Shown here piece after piece: positions 1 through 9,964 of a DNA stretch of 64,000 nt. The notes under the pieces were generated by a model. That model worked only from the letters and a program-made list of their open reading frames with translations. It made no database searches and was not told the origin of the DNA. How positions within the stretch are numbered: position 1 is the stretch's first letter; each line of letters begins with the position of its first letter. The position numbers and the translations under genes are program-made. The stretch spans positions 682,001 through 746,000 of the forward strand of contig NZ_LN849456.1 of NCBI RefSeq assembly GCF_900070355.1, in the 5' to 3' direction. Source of the stretch: Devriesea agamarum. Lineage in GTDB: Bacteria; Actinomycetota; Actinomycetes; Actinomycetales; Dermabacteraceae.

Positions 1-66
1 CCCCGACCGGACGCAGTGAACCCAGGACCAGCATTATCAACACGCCAGCAGACAAGGAGATCCCAG

Positions 67-3000
67 ATGTCGACGACGACGCCACCACCCCACCCTGCCA
101 CCCCCGAGGTGTCGCCCGCTGAGGTCGAAAACCTGGTGCGCACGTGGGTCCAGCAAGCGGCCTCCTACCCTGCTCCTGCGCAGGCTACGATGCTGGCTGA
201 CCTGCTGAAAGATCAAGCCGGGCTCGACTTCACCGTCGCATTCGTCGACCGGGTGATCCGTCCTGAGGATCCGCGGGCTGCGGCTCGTGAGCTCAAACGG
301 CTGGGCATTAATCCGCCGTCGTTCCTTCCCCGCAGCCAGCGCACCGCGGTCTCCGTCGGAGGAAAACTCGCCCCCCATGTCGCATCCCCAGTCACCAAAA
401 CGGCCCAGGCCGTGATGCGGCGAATGGTCTCTCACCTGGTTCTGGATGCCCGCGACCCACATCTTGCCCGCTCGATTTCGCGGCTACGTCAGGACGGGGT
501 GCGCCTGAACATCAACCTGCTCGGTGAAGCGGTTCTGGGTGGCCGAGAAGCAGCGCGTCGACTTCACGGCGTGCGCGAATTGCTGGCGCGCGATGACGTG
601 GATTATGTGTCGATCAAAGTGTCCTCTATTGTCGACCACCTGTCACTGTGGGGCGCTCAGCAAACCGTGAACAAAGTGGTGGAGACCCTCACTCCGCTAT
701 ACACCGATGCCGCCTCCGCCGCATCCCCGAAATTTATCAATATGGACATGGAGGAATACAAGGATCTCGAGCTCACCCTCGATGTTTTTGAAACCCTTCT
801 GTCTAAGCCAGAGTTACTGCGGTTGGAAGCGGGAATTGTGCTGCAGGCATACCTGCCCGATTCGCTCTCGGCAATGCGCCGTCTGCGCCGATTCGCCAAG
901 CATCGGGTTGCCCAGGGCGGCGCACCGATTAAAGTGCGCCTGGTCAAGGGCGCAAACCTCGCGATGGAGCGGGTGGATGCCGCCGTCCACGGGTTCGAGC
1001 TGGCGACGTTTGCGTCCAAACTCGAAAGCGATGCCCAATATAAACGGGTTCTTTTCGATTCATTGAAACCCGAGCATCTAGCCCATGTCCGCCTCGGCGT
1101 TGCAGGCCATAACCTTTTCGATGCAGCCCACGCCCACCTGCTGGCCACCAAACGCGGTTGCTACAACGTGCCGGGCGGATTGGAATTCGAGATGCTGGCG
1201 GGGATGGCACCCGGCCAGGCCCGGGCTGTGCGCGAGACCGTCGGATCGATGTTGCTGTATGTTCCGGTCGTCTCCCCCAAAGAATTCGACGTTGCCGTCT
1301 CATACCTGGTGCGTCGTCTGGAAGAAAACGCCTCGAGCGAGAACTTCATGTCGGCGGTATTCGAGTTAGACCGAAGTGAGCACATGTTTACTCGAGAGCG
1401 CGAACGCTTTGTGCAAGCTCTCGATTTAGCCCTCACCTTGGATGCACCGAAAACTCATCGCACCCAGAATCGGCTCGCGGAACAGGACGAGGGTGCCGTG
1501 GCGCTCGGTACCTCTGTTCTTCCTGCAACTCCCGGACACTTCGTTAACACCCCGGACACGGATGCATCCACGGCTGTCAACCAAGCCTGGGCTGAACAGG
1601 TGGTAGCAACCGTGCCATCATGCAGCATCGCAGAAGAGACCGCCGACGCCGCCCGGGTGGACACGATTGAGGCAGTCCATGAACGCATCGAAGCCGCGCA
1701 TAAAGCAGGAGCGGCCTGGGGTCACCGGCCCGCTTCTGAACGCGCCGAGATCTTGCGGGAAGCCGCCCGAGTGCTCGCAATCCACCGCGGCGATCTGCTC
1801 GCGCTGATGGCCCATGAGACCGGTAAAACACTCGAACAGGGCGATCCTGAGGTCAGCGAAGCTATTGACTTCGCACTGTTTTACGCCGATCAAGCCGAAG
1901 AGCTTGCCCGCGATGCGGAGGTCGACTTTAGGCCCCGCCGGCTCACCTTGGTCACCCCTCCGTGGAATTTCCCGGTCGCGATTCCAACCGGTTCCGCACT
2001 GGCACCGCTGGCGGCGGGAAGCGCGGTGCTGTTTAAACCGGCGCCCCAAGCCCGTCGGTGCGGAGCATTTGTGGCAGAGCTCCTGTGGAAGGCCGGGATT
2101 CCGCGCGATGTTCTCACGCTGATTGACGTCCCCGAAAACGAAGTGGGCAAGGCCCTTATCTCCGATCCCCGGATTGATCAGATCATTTTGACCGGGGCGT
2201 ACGACACAGCCGCGCTCTTCGCTTCGTGGCGTCCGCAACTGCGGATCAAGGCTGAGACCAGCGGGAAGAACTCCATCATCGTGACCCCGCAGGCCGATCT
2301 CGACCTCGCGGCTAAAGACGTGGCTTTGTCGGCATTCGGTCACGCCGGGCAGAAATGCTCCGCGGCGAGCCTGGTCATTTTGGTGGGTTCGGTTGCACGC
2401 TCGCGGCGTTTCGCGGCGCAGCTTGCAGACGCCGTCCATTCATTGCACGTGGGTTACCCGGACGATCCCACCGTCCAAGTTGGTCCCGTCATCGAACCTG
2501 CCTCCGGCAAACTTCTCGAAGGACTCACCCAGCTCGGCGACGGGGAACGCTGGCTCGCTAAACCCCGTCAGCTCGATGACACCGGCCGCTTGTGGTCACC
2601 CGGTGTCCGAGGGGGCGTTCAGGAAGGGTCGCGCTACCACATGACCGAGTATTTCGGTCCGATCCTCGGCATCATGCACGCCGACACGCTCGAGGACGCG
2701 GTGCGAATCCAAAATGGCACCGCATACGGGCTGACCGCCGGCCTGCATTCCCTGGACGCGGACGAAATCGCGTGGTGGATCCAGCATGTGGAAGCCGGAA
2801 ACCTGTACGTCAACAGGGGTATCACTGGCGCGATTGTGCAGCGCCAACCATTTGGCGGCTGGAAGCGTTCGTCGATCGGCGCCACCGCGAAAGCAGGCGG
2901 ACCCAACTACCTGGTGAACCTCACCGAACCGGTGGACCGCGATACCCTCCGCAGCGCAGATCAGTGGCTGGCTGACGCCCAGCACAGCGACCGAGAAGCA

Positions 3001-3546
3001 ATGGCTACTCGGTTCGTGCCCCGCGATGTGCAAAATCTTCACGGAGAGATCAATGTGCTGCGCTATCTGCCGGTTCCGGTCATTATCCGGGCGGCTGACA
3101 ATGCAGATCCGGTGCGGGTGCGCCGCGTTCTTCACGCCGCGCGCATGGTGGGTGCACCCATCGCCCTGTCGGTTGCTACGACCCAACAGCGCGATGCTTT
3201 GGCTGCTGATCTCGCGCGCCATGAGGATGGATCAGCTCGGTTTGTTCGAGTCGAGGATGCCCAAACGTTCGCTGCCCGGATCGCCACCTGCTCAGAGCCT
3301 CGAGTTCGCTTGATTGGTGACGATGGGCCGGTGCTTTATGAGGCGATTGCCCGGCGTCCGGAGGTTGCGCTCTACGACGCTGAGGCCACGGTGAGCGGAC
3401 GCGTCGAACTGCTCGTGTTCATGCGTGAGCAGGCCGTGAGCGTGACGAACCATCGCTACGGAAATCCGCTGCCTCATGACATCGATGTGGCGGGACCGTC
3501 CGGCTATTCGCGTGGTGTTCCCGGACACGCCAATTCATTGACGTAA
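67..3546 (+). CDS. putA: Bifunctional proline dehydrogenase / glutamate semialdehyde dehydrogenase
   Basis: Oxidises proline to glutamate in two steps: an FAD-dependent proline dehydrogenase, then an NAD-dependent aldehyde dehydrogenase. The 1159-residue product has the ProDH barrel in its first ~480 residues (RLVKGAN, and YLVRRLEEN near its end) and the ALDH domain after ~residue 540 (PWNFPVAIP, AETSGKN with Glu730, GQKCSAAS with catalytic Cys764, PFGGWKRSS). There is no ribbon-helix-helix domain at the N-terminus, so it should be purely enzymatic and not a DNA-binding repressor. The start at 67 is chosen because AAGGAGA (54-60) lies six bases before this ATG; an upstream in-frame GTG at 16 has no such site. 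The gene stands alone and ends at a strong terminator shared with the convergent gene. Confidence 0.97.
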   Translation: MSTTTPPPHPATPEVSPAEVENLVRTWVQQAASYPAPAQATMLADLLKDQAGLDFTVAFVDRVIRPEDPRAAARELKRLGINPPSFLPRSQRTAVSVGGKLAPHVASPVTKTAQAVMRRMVSHLVLDARDPHLARSISRLRQDGVRLNINLLGEAVLGGREAARRLHGVRELLARDDVDYVSIKVSSIVDHLSLWGAQQTVNKVVETLTPLYTDAASAASPKFINMDMEEYKDLELTLDVFETLLSKPELLRLEAGIVLQAYLPDSLSAMRRLRRFAKHRVAQGGAPIKVRLVKGANLAMERVDAAVHGFELATFASKLESDAQYKRVLFDSLKPEHLAHVRLGVAGHNLFDAAHAHLLATKRGCYNVPGGLEFEMLAGMAPGQARAVRETVGSMLLYVPVVSPKEFDVAVSYLVRRLEENASSENFMSAVFELDRSEHMFTRERERFVQALDLALTLDAPKTHRTQNRLAEQDEGAVALGTSVLPATPGHFVNTPDTDASTAVNQAWAEQVVATVPSCSIAEETADAARVDTIEAVHERIEAAHKAGAAWGHRPASERAEILREAARVLAIHRGDLLALMAHETGKTLEQGDPEVSEAIDFALFYADQAEELARDAEVDFRPRRLTLVTPPWNFPVAIPTGSALAPLAAGSAVLFKPAPQARRCGAFVAELLWKAGIPRDVLTLIDVPENEVGKALISDPRIDQIILTGAYDTAALFASWRPQLRIKAETSGKNSIIVTPQADLDLAAKDVALSAFGHAGQKCSAASLVILVGSVARSRRFAAQLADAVHSLHVGYPDDPTVQVGPVIEPASGKLLEGLTQLGDGERWLAKPRQLDDTGRLWSPGVRGGVQEGSRYHMTEYFGPILGIMHADTLEDAVRIQNGTAYGLTAGLHSLDADEIAWWIQHVEAGNLYVNRGITGAIVQRQPFGGWKRSSIGATAKAGGPNYLVNLTEPVDRDTLRSADQWLADAQHSDREAMATRFVPRDVQNLHGEINVLRYLPVPVIIRAADNADPVRVRRVLHAARMVGAPIALSVATTQQRDALAADLARHEDGSARFVRVEDAQTFAARIATCSEPRVRLIGDDGPVLYEAIARRPEVALYDAEATVSGRVELLVFMREQAVSVTNHRYGNPLPHDIDVAGPSGYSRGVPGHANSLT

Positions 3547-3560
3547 AACTGTGAGACACA

Positions 3561-3603
3561 CGTCAGCCCCCGGTCGCTTATGCGAAGTGACCGGGGGCTG
3601 ACG
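3561..3603. terminator. Bidirectional terminator between putA and the UGPase gene
   Basis: Perfect 15-bp inverted repeat (3561-3575 with 3589-3603) around a 13-nt loop, located between the stops of two convergent genes. The stem is very GC-rich and no clear T-run follows on either side, as is common for actinobacterial terminators. Confidence 0.85.
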
Positions 3604-3648
3604 TTATCTGAGGGAGCCGCTGCTACCGCAGGGGCACACTGAATACGT

Positions 3649-5082
3649 CTAGCTGTCCTGTGGTGAATCTGAGGTTCCCACGGTGGTTCCGGCTGAGATG
3701 TGCGCCGGGTCGTCGGGCCCGATCAACGCCGAACCATGCACCACCACCGGGGAATCAAACACGTGGTCACCGGTGACTTCAAACCGAGTCGCCTCACGCA
3801 TGGACGGAACGCCGGCGGGGAACCGAGCCTCAAAATCGCCAATCAGCTTGTAGAAATCTTGATCTAGGCTCACCAGCGGGAGATGTTCAGTGCGACGCAC
3901 CAACGCGAAATCATCGTCGAGCTCATAGATGTCTGAACGCACCAAAAGCAGATCACTGGTTGCTTTCACCGGGAGGAACCGCGCCCGATCCACCACAATG
4001 GCGGTCGCACCTTCAAACACTTCAATCGCAGCTCCCATCGCCGTTTCGATTTGGTAGACCTTAGGGCTGGTCTTATCTGCGGGATCTACCGTTTTCTCGT
4101 TGCGGATCATCGGTAGTCCCAGGACCCCCCGCCGTTCTTCCAGGGTCTTCTTGAGCACCGGAAGGTTGAACCACAGGTTATTGGTGTGGAAGAACGGATG
4201 ACGGTGTTCGTCGGTGAAGAAATCCATTTGATGCGCGGGCGTTTGCGCGGTGTCGCGCAAAATTAACCGACCATCGCTGACCCGGATGGCAAGATGCCCG
4301 CCTTTACGATCAGCTGCAGTGCGCCGGCAGAGTTCTGCCGCATAGGGTGCCCCGCTGGCGGCAAACCACCCGGCGATTTTGGGGCTGGGAACCGTGCCGA
4401 GGTTATCGGAGTTTGAAATAGAGGCGTACTCGAACCCGGCCTCCAACAATGCATCCAGCAACCCGGACGTTTCCAGGGCCGTGTAAATATCGCCGTGACC
4501 AGGCGGACACCATTCAAGCTCGGGATCTGCGGGCCAGCTCACCGGCTCCAACGTGTCCACCGTCAGCTTGGGTTCTTTGTTCTGAACAAATGACAGGGGA
4601 AGGTCCCCAACCTGTAGATCCGGGTACCGGGCCAGGACATTCCATGTATCCGCTTCAGTGCGGAAGGAATTCATGAACACCAGTGGCAGCCGAGCCCCGG
4701 TTTTTTGCCGAGCGGCGCGAACCTGCTCAACAATCACATCCAGGAATGTCAGACCACCACGGACCGGAAGCAAGCTTTTCGCCCGATCCATGCCCATGGA
4801 GGTTCCAAGTCCGCCATTCAGATTGATCACGGCGAGTTTGGCGAAGGCCTCGCGCTGCGTCTCTTCATCAACCTGCACGTCCGCCAACTGCGGCGGATCC
4901 ACGTAGGGGCGGATGGTTTCTTCTGGGATCTGACCGGTCGTCCCCTCTTTAAGTAGCCCGTAATAGTGGGTGAAGACGTCAATGGCGCGGTCGGCAACCC
5001 CAGCCTCGCGCATCTTGTGCTGCGCCTTAGCGAGCGGGGTCGACGGTAGCGAGTCCTGTGCGACTGATGGATCCTGGCTCAT
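3649..5082 (-). CDS. UTP--glucose-1-phosphate uridylyltransferase (UDPGP family)
   Basis: Makes UDP-glucose from UTP and glucose-1-phosphate, for cell-envelope glycans and trehalose or glycogen metabolism. The 477-residue product has the eukaryote-like UDPGP fold, not the short GalU type: [20 protein letters not shown] is the nucleotide-binding signature, followed by [22 protein letters not shown] and SNSDNLG. The start ATG is preceded six bases upstream by TAGGGT (minus strand, 5089-5094), a -10-like element, so the mRNA may be leaderless. Divergent from metG, convergent with putA. The family assignment is firm; the gene name is left open because this class is not the classical galU. Confidence 0.93.
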   Translation of the reverse strand: MSQDPSVAQDSLPSTPLAKAQHKMREAGVADRAIDVFTHYYGLLKEGTTGQIPEETIRPYVDPPQLADVQVDEETQREAFAKLAVINLNGGLGTSMGMDRAKSLLPVRGGLTFLDVIVEQVRAARQKTGARLPLVFMNSFRTEADTWNVLARYPDLQVGDLPLSFVQNKEPKLTVDTLEPVSWPADPELEWCPPGHGDIYTALETSGLLDALLEAGFEYASISNSDNLGTVPSPKIAGWFAASGAPYAAELCRRTAADRKGGHLAIRVSDGRLILRDTAQTPAHQMDFFTDEHRHPFFHTNNLWFNLPVLKKTLEERRGVLGLPMIRNEKTVDPADKTSPKVYQIETAMGAAIEVFEGATAIVVDRARFLPVKATSDLLLVRSDIYELDDDFALVRRTEHLPLVSLDQDFYKLIGDFEARFPAGVPSMREATRFEVTGDHVFDSPVVVHGSALIGPDDPAHISAGTTVGTSDSPQDS

Positions 5083-5088
5083 ACCTTT

Positions 5089-5094
5089 ACCCTA
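5089..5094 (-). promoter_or_regulatory. -10 element placing transcription start at the UGPase ATG
   Basis: TAGGGT on the minus strand ends six bases before the ATG at 5082. This is the usual distance from a -10 box to its start point, which predicts a leaderless transcript. An AAAGG directly before the ATG is too close to act as a normal ribosome binding site. Confidence 0.5.
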
Positions 5095-5222
5095 TCGACG
5101 TCTGACGTCCATTTCACACCACCGGAGGGGTACGGTTCCGGGCCACTGTGCCGGTACAGTTGCGAGCCACCGGATCGGCGGAGCGTGCCTGGGCGATCCG
5201 CGATCAGGTACCGCGCATCGGA

Positions 5223-5228
5223 TAGACT
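5223..5228 (+). promoter_or_regulatory. -10 element placing transcription start at the metG ATG
   Basis: TAGACT ends eight bases before the metG ATG at 5237, and no purine-rich ribosome binding site is present. The arrangement suggests a leaderless metG mRNA. Confidence 0.5.
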
Positions 5229-5236
5229 TGAGCCTC

Positions 5237-7057
5237 ATGAGCACAGTTTTATCGGCCGTGGCCTGGCCCTATGCAAATGGTCCCCGCCATATTGGCCACG
5301 TGGCTGGTTTCGGGGTTCCCTCCGACGTTTTTTCTCGGTACATGCGTATGGCCGGGCACAATGTGCTCATGGTGTCGGGGACTGACGAGCATGGCACGCC
5401 GATTCTCGTAGCCGCTGATGAGGAAGGCACCACGCCGCGTGAACTCGCAGACCGCAACCACCGCATCATTAGCGAGGATCTGGTTGCCCTCGGTTTGTCC
5501 TACGACCTTTTCACCCGCACCACAACCCCCAATCACGCGCTGGTTGTGCAGGAAATGTTCCGCACGGTGCGCGACAACGGCTACATGCTGGAAAAATCGA
5601 CCCAGGCTGCTATTTCTCCGTCAACCGGTCGCACATTGCCGGACCGGTATATCGAAGGTACCTGCCCGCTGTGCCATTCTCCGGGGGCGCGCGGTGACCA
5701 GTGCGATGCGTGCGGGCACCAGCTTGATCCCATCGACTTAATTGATCCCGTCTCGAAAATTAACGGGGAAACGCCTCAATTCATTGAGACGACGCACTAC
5801 TTCCTCGATCTGCCTGCTCTCGCTGAGGAGCTGGGGCACTGGCTGGATGCATGTGAAGACACTGGTTTATGGCGTCCAAACGTTATTAAGTTCAGCCAGA
5901 ACATTCTGAAGGATATTCGGCCCCGCGCCATGACCCGGGATATTGACTGGGGCATTGTGGTGCCGGGTTGGGAGGATCAGCCAACCAAACGGTTGTACGT
6001 GTGGTTCGACGCAGTCATCGGTTACCTTTCCGCGTCGATCGAATGGGCACGCCGCACCGGGGACCCGGAAGCGTGGCGCCGCTGGTGGAATGATCCGTCA
6101 GCGCTCAGTTACTACTTCCTCGGAAAAGACAACATCGTCTTCCATTCCCAGATTTGGCCGGCTGAAATCCTGGCCCATAACGGCAAAGGCGAGCGGGGTG
6201 GTTCCTATGGGGTCTTTGGTGAACTGAACCTGCCCACCGAGGTGGTCTCTAGTGAGTTCCTGACCATGGAGGGCAAGAAGTTCTCATCCTCCAAGGGAAT
6301 TGTGATCTACGTTCGCGATGTGTTGTCCCGGTATCAAGCAGATGCCCTACGCTATTTCATTTCAGCAGCCGGACCCGAAAACAACGACGCAGACTTCACC
6401 TGGGCGGATTTCGTGTCCCGCACGAACAACGAGCTGGTCGCGGGATGGGGAAACCTGGTGTCACGCACGGCCGCCATGATTGCGAAGAACGTGGGCGAGG
6501 TTCCCGCCGCGGAGAACCTTGAACAGATTGACCGCGATTTGTTGGACAGCATCTCCGAAGGATTTGACCGTATTGGTCACCTGATTGAGACTCACCATCA
6601 ACGTGCGGCAATCGCGGAAATTATGAAACTGGTGGGCGAAACAAACCGCTACATCTCTGAGACTGAGCCGTTCAAGATGAAGTCTGAGGATCAGCGTCCG
6701 CGATTGCTGACTGTTTTGGGGACTCTCGCGCAAGCGGTCACCAATGTGAACATCATGTTGTCACCCTTCCTTCCGCACGCGTCCAATGCCGTGGATCGTG
6801 CGCTAGGTGGCGACGGGAACATTGCTCCCCTCCCCCGGATCGAAGAAGTTGATGATCTCGACGGGGGCGAGCCGTATCCGATTATTACCGGCGATTACTC
6901 TGAGGTTCCGGTCTGGGGGCATCGACCTGCTTACGTTGGCGCTCCGATTGCCAAACCGTCCCCGATTTTCACCAAACTCGACCCGTCCCTGGTCGATGAG
7001 GAACTATCTCGACTTGGATTTAATGCCGAGCAGGAGCAGGCGACTGCCGTCAGCTAG
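5237..7057 (+). CDS. metG: Methionine--tRNA ligase
   Basis: Charges tRNA-Met in the cytoplasm. Class I synthetase of 606 residues: the HIGH-type motif is in [11 protein letters not shown] near the N-terminus, a four-cysteine zinc knuckle lies in [18 protein letters not shown], the KMSKS-type loop is GKKFSSSKG, and an anticodon-binding helical domain follows. No C-terminal tRNA-binding (EMAP-like) domain is present. The reading frame is open upstream to 4970, but conserved sequence begins only at [15 protein letters not shown], so 5237 is the start. Convergent with the sulfhydrylase gene, 31 bp away. Confidence 0.97.
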   Translation: MSTVLSAVAWPYANGPRHIGHVAGFGVPSDVFSRYMRMAGHNVLMVSGTDEHGTPILVAADEEGTTPRELADRNHRIISEDLVALGLSYDLFTRTTTPNHALVVQEMFRTVRDNGYMLEKSTQAAISPSTGRTLPDRYIEGTCPLCHSPGARGDQCDACGHQLDPIDLIDPVSKINGETPQFIETTHYFLDLPALAEELGHWLDACEDTGLWRPNVIKFSQNILKDIRPRAMTRDIDWGIVVPGWEDQPTKRLYVWFDAVIGYLSASIEWARRTGDPEAWRRWWNDPSALSYYFLGKDNIVFHSQIWPAEILAHNGKGERGGSYGVFGELNLPTEVVSSEFLTMEGKKFSSSKGIVIYVRDVLSRYQADALRYFISAAGPENNDADFTWADFVSRTNNELVAGWGNLVSRTAAMIAKNVGEVPAAENLEQIDRDLLDSISEGFDRIGHLIETHHQRAAIAEIMKLVGETNRYISETEPFKMKSEDQRPRLLTVLGTLAQAVTNVNIMLSPFLPHASNAVDRALGGDGNIAPLPRIEEVDDLDGGEPYPIITGDYSEVPVWGHRPAYVGAPIAKPSPIFTKLDPSLVDEELSRLGFNAEQEQATAVS

Positions 7058-7088
7058 CCGCTGCCCGTGCGGGCGTACGGAACTGGGC

Positions 7089-8363
7089 CTAGCGCTGGGA
7101 CTGAACTAATGCCTGAGTCAGGTCCTGTTCCAGGTCGGTGACGTCCTCTAATCCGATGGAGAGCCGGATGGTGTTCTCATTGACCCCGCATGATTCGCGC
7201 TGCGCGCGACTGAGATGGCAATGCGTCGTGGACGCCGGATGCACAGCGAGGGTCCGGGCGTCACCGATATTGACCGCCAGGGTAATAAGCCGCAGGGAGT
7301 CGAGGAACTTTTCAACCGCCTTTGCGTCGCCTGCCAGGTCAAAGGAGAACACCCCGGAGAGTCCTCGCGGGAAGTCTCGCTGAGCGAGGGAAGCGTCAGG
7401 ACGATCACCAATATGCGGATGGTGGACCCGCAGCACCTCTGGCCGCGTAGCGAGGGCCTGGGCGAGATAGGCGGATGAGGCACTGATACGGTCCATCCGT
7501 AAAGAGAGCGTGTCAATTCCCAGGAGCACCTGCGAAGCGCTCTGGGCGGGCAGCGTCACGCCCAGGTCAGTGACGTATTTTGCCCGCGCGTACGATAGCG
7601 CCCCCGATCCCCCGTGCTCGTACTCATCGGAAAAACAGACACCGAAGCGCCGGTTCGGCTCTACCAGCCGTGACCAGCGCTCGGGACATCGGCGCGGATC
7701 AAACCGTCCGGTGTCGACGATGACCCCGGCGATGGTCGTCCCATGACCCGCAAGATACTTCGTGGCCGAATGCACCACGAAATCGGCTCCGTGCTCGCCT
7801 GGCCGATATAGAGCGGGCGAGGCCACCGTGTTGTCGACGACGACCACGGCCCCGTTGCGGTGGGCGATGTCGGTCAGCGCGTCGAGGTCGACCAGATGGG
7901 CTCCGGGATTGGTGATCGACTCCACGAGAAGCACCCGCGTTTTTTCTGTGAACGCGGCTTCGACGGCGTCGAGATCCCACGCGTTCACACCGGTCCAGCT
8001 CACGCCCACGTCCGCCAAAGTGTCGTCGAAAAACTCAATAGTGCCACCGTACAGACGGTCAGAGGCCACCAGATGGGTCCCGGGGGCGAGCAACGCGAGC
8101 AGGGTGACAGCCACCGCGGCTTGACCCGATGCCACGGCAATTCCTGCGATTCCGCCTTCCAGCGCCGCCACTCTGCGTTCGAGAACAGCCGTCGTCGGGT
8201 TTCCAGAGCGCGAGTATGCAAATCCCTCGCGCTGTCTCGCAAAGACGTCACGCAATTCTCCGTGGGATGAATAGGCGTAGGCGCTGGTCGCATGAATGGG
8301 TACCGATATCGACCGATGCGGAGCCTCCGGGGTGTAGCCGGCGTGGGTTTCCAACGTGCTCAT
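7089..8363 (-). CDS. metY: O-acetylhomoserine sulfhydrylase-like PLP enzyme
   Basis: Member of the Cys/Met metabolism PLP family (424 residues), which builds homocysteine from O-acetylhomoserine and sulfide, or carries out a related gamma-replacement. Visible signatures are FAYSRSGNPTT, the PLP-lysine loop HSATKYLAGHGT, VVVDNTVASPAL and FSFDL near the end. Overall length and the RLVEPNRRFGVCFSDEYEHG stretch favour the MetY group over cystathionine gamma-lyase or synthase. GAGGAGG sits before the ATG. The convergent metG neighbour is also a methionine gene, but the two are not co-transcribed. Substrate choice is inferred from family only. Confidence 0.85.
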   Translation of the reverse strand: MSTLETHAGYTPEAPHRSISVPIHATSAYAYSSHGELRDVFARQREGFAYSRSGNPTTAVLERRVAALEGGIAGIAVASGQAAVAVTLLALLAPGTHLVASDRLYGGTIEFFDDTLADVGVSWTGVNAWDLDAVEAAFTEKTRVLLVESITNPGAHLVDLDALTDIAHRNGAVVVVDNTVASPALYRPGEHGADFVVHSATKYLAGHGTTIAGVIVDTGRFDPRRCPERWSRLVEPNRRFGVCFSDEYEHGGSGALSYARAKYVTDLGVTLPAQSASQVLLGIDTLSLRMDRISASSAYLAQALATRPEVLRVHHPHIGDRPDASLAQRDFPRGLSGVFSFDLAGDAKAVEKFLDSLRLITLAVNIGDARTLAVHPASTTHCHLSRAQRESCGVNENTIRLSIGLEDVTDLEQDLTQALVQSQR

Positions 8364-8518
8364 GGCGCCTCCTCGATCAATGGCGGGCAGAACCTCGGTA
8401 TGTGAAGGATCAGTCCTCGGTTTCCAGAATGCGCGGCAGTCTCGCTCGAGCCCATCTATGTGGAATAGCGTGACGGCATGTGACCGATGAAGCGCTCTAT
8501 CGACGGAAAGAAGGGTTG

Positions 8519-9190
8519 TCAGTCTCGCGGTGAGAGACGATATCCGTCTTTATCAAAGAGCCCTGATGTTCCTCGTCGAGGTGACCCCAGCAGATGGGTA
8601 TCCACCATTCCAATGGCCTCCATCAGGGCGAACATCGTGGTCGGACCTACAAAGCGAAATCCTCGCCGGTGAAGATCTTTAGACAGCGCTACCGATTCTG
8701 GGCTCTGGGTCGGAATCTCGCGGAGGTACCGCGGGCACGGGGTACGTTTCGGCTGGAAGGACCACACGTGGGCAGCGAGTCCTCCCTCGTCTCGTAGGGC
8801 GATTGTCGCTCGAGCATTGGCAATAGCTGCTCGTATCTTGCCTCGATGGCGAATAATGTGTTCGTTCGCAACAAGCCGCTCCACGTCACCGTCGGTGTAG
8901 TCGGCGACCACATCGGCGTTAAAACCGGAAAATGCCTCGCGAAATGCGCGTCGTTTGCGCAATATCGTGGCCCATGACAGCCCTGATTGGAAACCCTCCA
9001 GGCAGATCCGTTCCAGGACACCGGACTCGGTGTAGATCGGCACACCCCATTCGTGATCGTAATAGTTGCGCAAGAGCGGTTCTTTCGCCGCCCAGATGGG
9101 ACGCACAAGGTTATCGTCACACAGGACGAGGTCTCCTGAAGCGATTGCATCGTGCGCAAGATCGTCCTGGAACCCGCGTTGTCCGTCCAT
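8519..9190 (-). CDS. tag: DNA-3-methyladenine glycosylase I
   Basis: Base-excision enzyme that removes 3-methyladenine from alkylated DNA. The 223-residue product shows the Tag family pattern: RPIWAA near the N-terminus, YYDHEWGVP, the helix-hairpin-helix region GFQSGLSWATILRKR, FVGPTTMFALMEAIGMV and the trailing histidine loop VDTHLL. AGGAAGG lies nine bases before the ATG. It is transcribed away from the alkyltransferase gene ogt with only 116 bp between them, so the two alkylation-repair genes may share control. Confidence 0.93.
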   Translation of the reverse strand: MDGQRGFQDDLAHDAIASGDLVLCDDNLVRPIWAAKEPLLRNYYDHEWGVPIYTESGVLERICLEGFQSGLSWATILRKRRAFREAFSGFNADVVADYTDGDVERLVANEHIIRHRGKIRAAIANARATIALRDEGGLAAHVWSFQPKRTPCPRYLREIPTQSPESVALSKDLHRRGFRFVGPTTMFALMEAIGMVDTHLLGSPRRGTSGLFDKDGYRLSPRD

Positions 9191-9251
9191 TGGGTTATGC
9201 CTTCCTCCGACATCAGCGCTTTATGGTCACGTTACCTTTGATCATTCAGGT

Positions 9252-9305
9252 GGATTACCGCATCCGGGCCAGGGCACGATGAGATGCACTGGCGGTAATC
9301 ACCGC
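9252..9305. promoter_or_regulatory. Nested palindromes between tag and ogt
   Basis: Three symmetric signals overlap here: GGAT-N6-ATCC (9252-9265), GCGGT-N4-ACCGC (9292-9305) and a 9-bp inverted repeat joining GATTACCGC (9253-9261) to GCGGTAATC (9292-9300). The right-hand copy touches the ogt start codon. This is the expected geometry of an operator acting on both divergent genes; no regulator is encoded beside it. Confidence 0.45.
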
Positions 9306-9306
9306 A

Positions 9307-9864
9307 ATGGAGTTCACTGAGGTTGTGTCTTCACCGCAACGATTTGCCCACACTGTCCACGCGACGGTCCCTCTACCGTTTGGGGAGTACATCGTGCGGG
9401 CAGACGGCGACGTGCTCACTGGTGTTTTCCGTGTGGGTCAGCGGCATCTACCCTCGCAGGATCGGCTCGGAGTTAGCATCTCAGCGCAGGGGCCGCAATC
9501 TGGTGTCATTGAGCTCGCCATTTATGAATTAATGCGATATGCGCGGGGCGAACTCACCTCATTCAGTGTTCCGTTTAAACTGAACGGGACGCCTTTTCAG
9601 CGTAAAGTGTGGGAGGCGCTGAGCAGGATTCCCTACGGAAAGACGACAACCTACGGCGAGCTTGCCGCCGAGATCGGGGTTCCTCGGGCGGCGCAAGCGG
9701 TGGGGGCTGCAGTGGGCGCAAATCCAGTGTCGATTATTGTGCCGTGTCACCGGGTCATCGGCGCCACGGGGTCACTCACCGGATATGCGGGAGGGCTCGA
9801 CACCAAGCGTGCTCTTTTACAGCTTGAAAGCCATGACCGTGACGAGCAGCGGCGCAAACTATAG
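9307..9864 (+). CDS. ogt: Methylated-DNA--protein-cysteine methyltransferase
   Basis: Suicide enzyme that transfers methyl groups from O6-methylguanine to its own cysteine. The 185-residue protein carries the active-site motif PCHRVIGATGSLTGYAGG and the helix-turn-helix stretch YGKTTTYGELAAEIGVPRAAQAVG. No N-terminal Ada regulatory domain is fused. No Shine-Dalgarno sequence precedes the ATG and TAATCA lies five bases upstream, so a leaderless start is possible. Functionally paired with the divergent tag. Confidence 0.93.
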   Translation: MEFTEVVSSPQRFAHTVHATVPLPFGEYIVRADGDVLTGVFRVGQRHLPSQDRLGVSISAQGPQSGVIELAIYELMRYARGELTSFSVPFKLNGTPFQRKVWEALSRIPYGKTTTYGELAAEIGVPRAAQAVGAAVGANPVSIIVPCHRVIGATGSLTGYAGGLDTKRALLQLESHDRDEQRRKL

Positions 9865-9964
9865 ACCACGAAGGATCACGGGCAAGTCCTGTTGAAGTCC
9901 TGTTGGAACATGCATGAGGGCACGTAGAAGACAGGTACGAGGCGACCTTTAGAGGGCATGGTTT

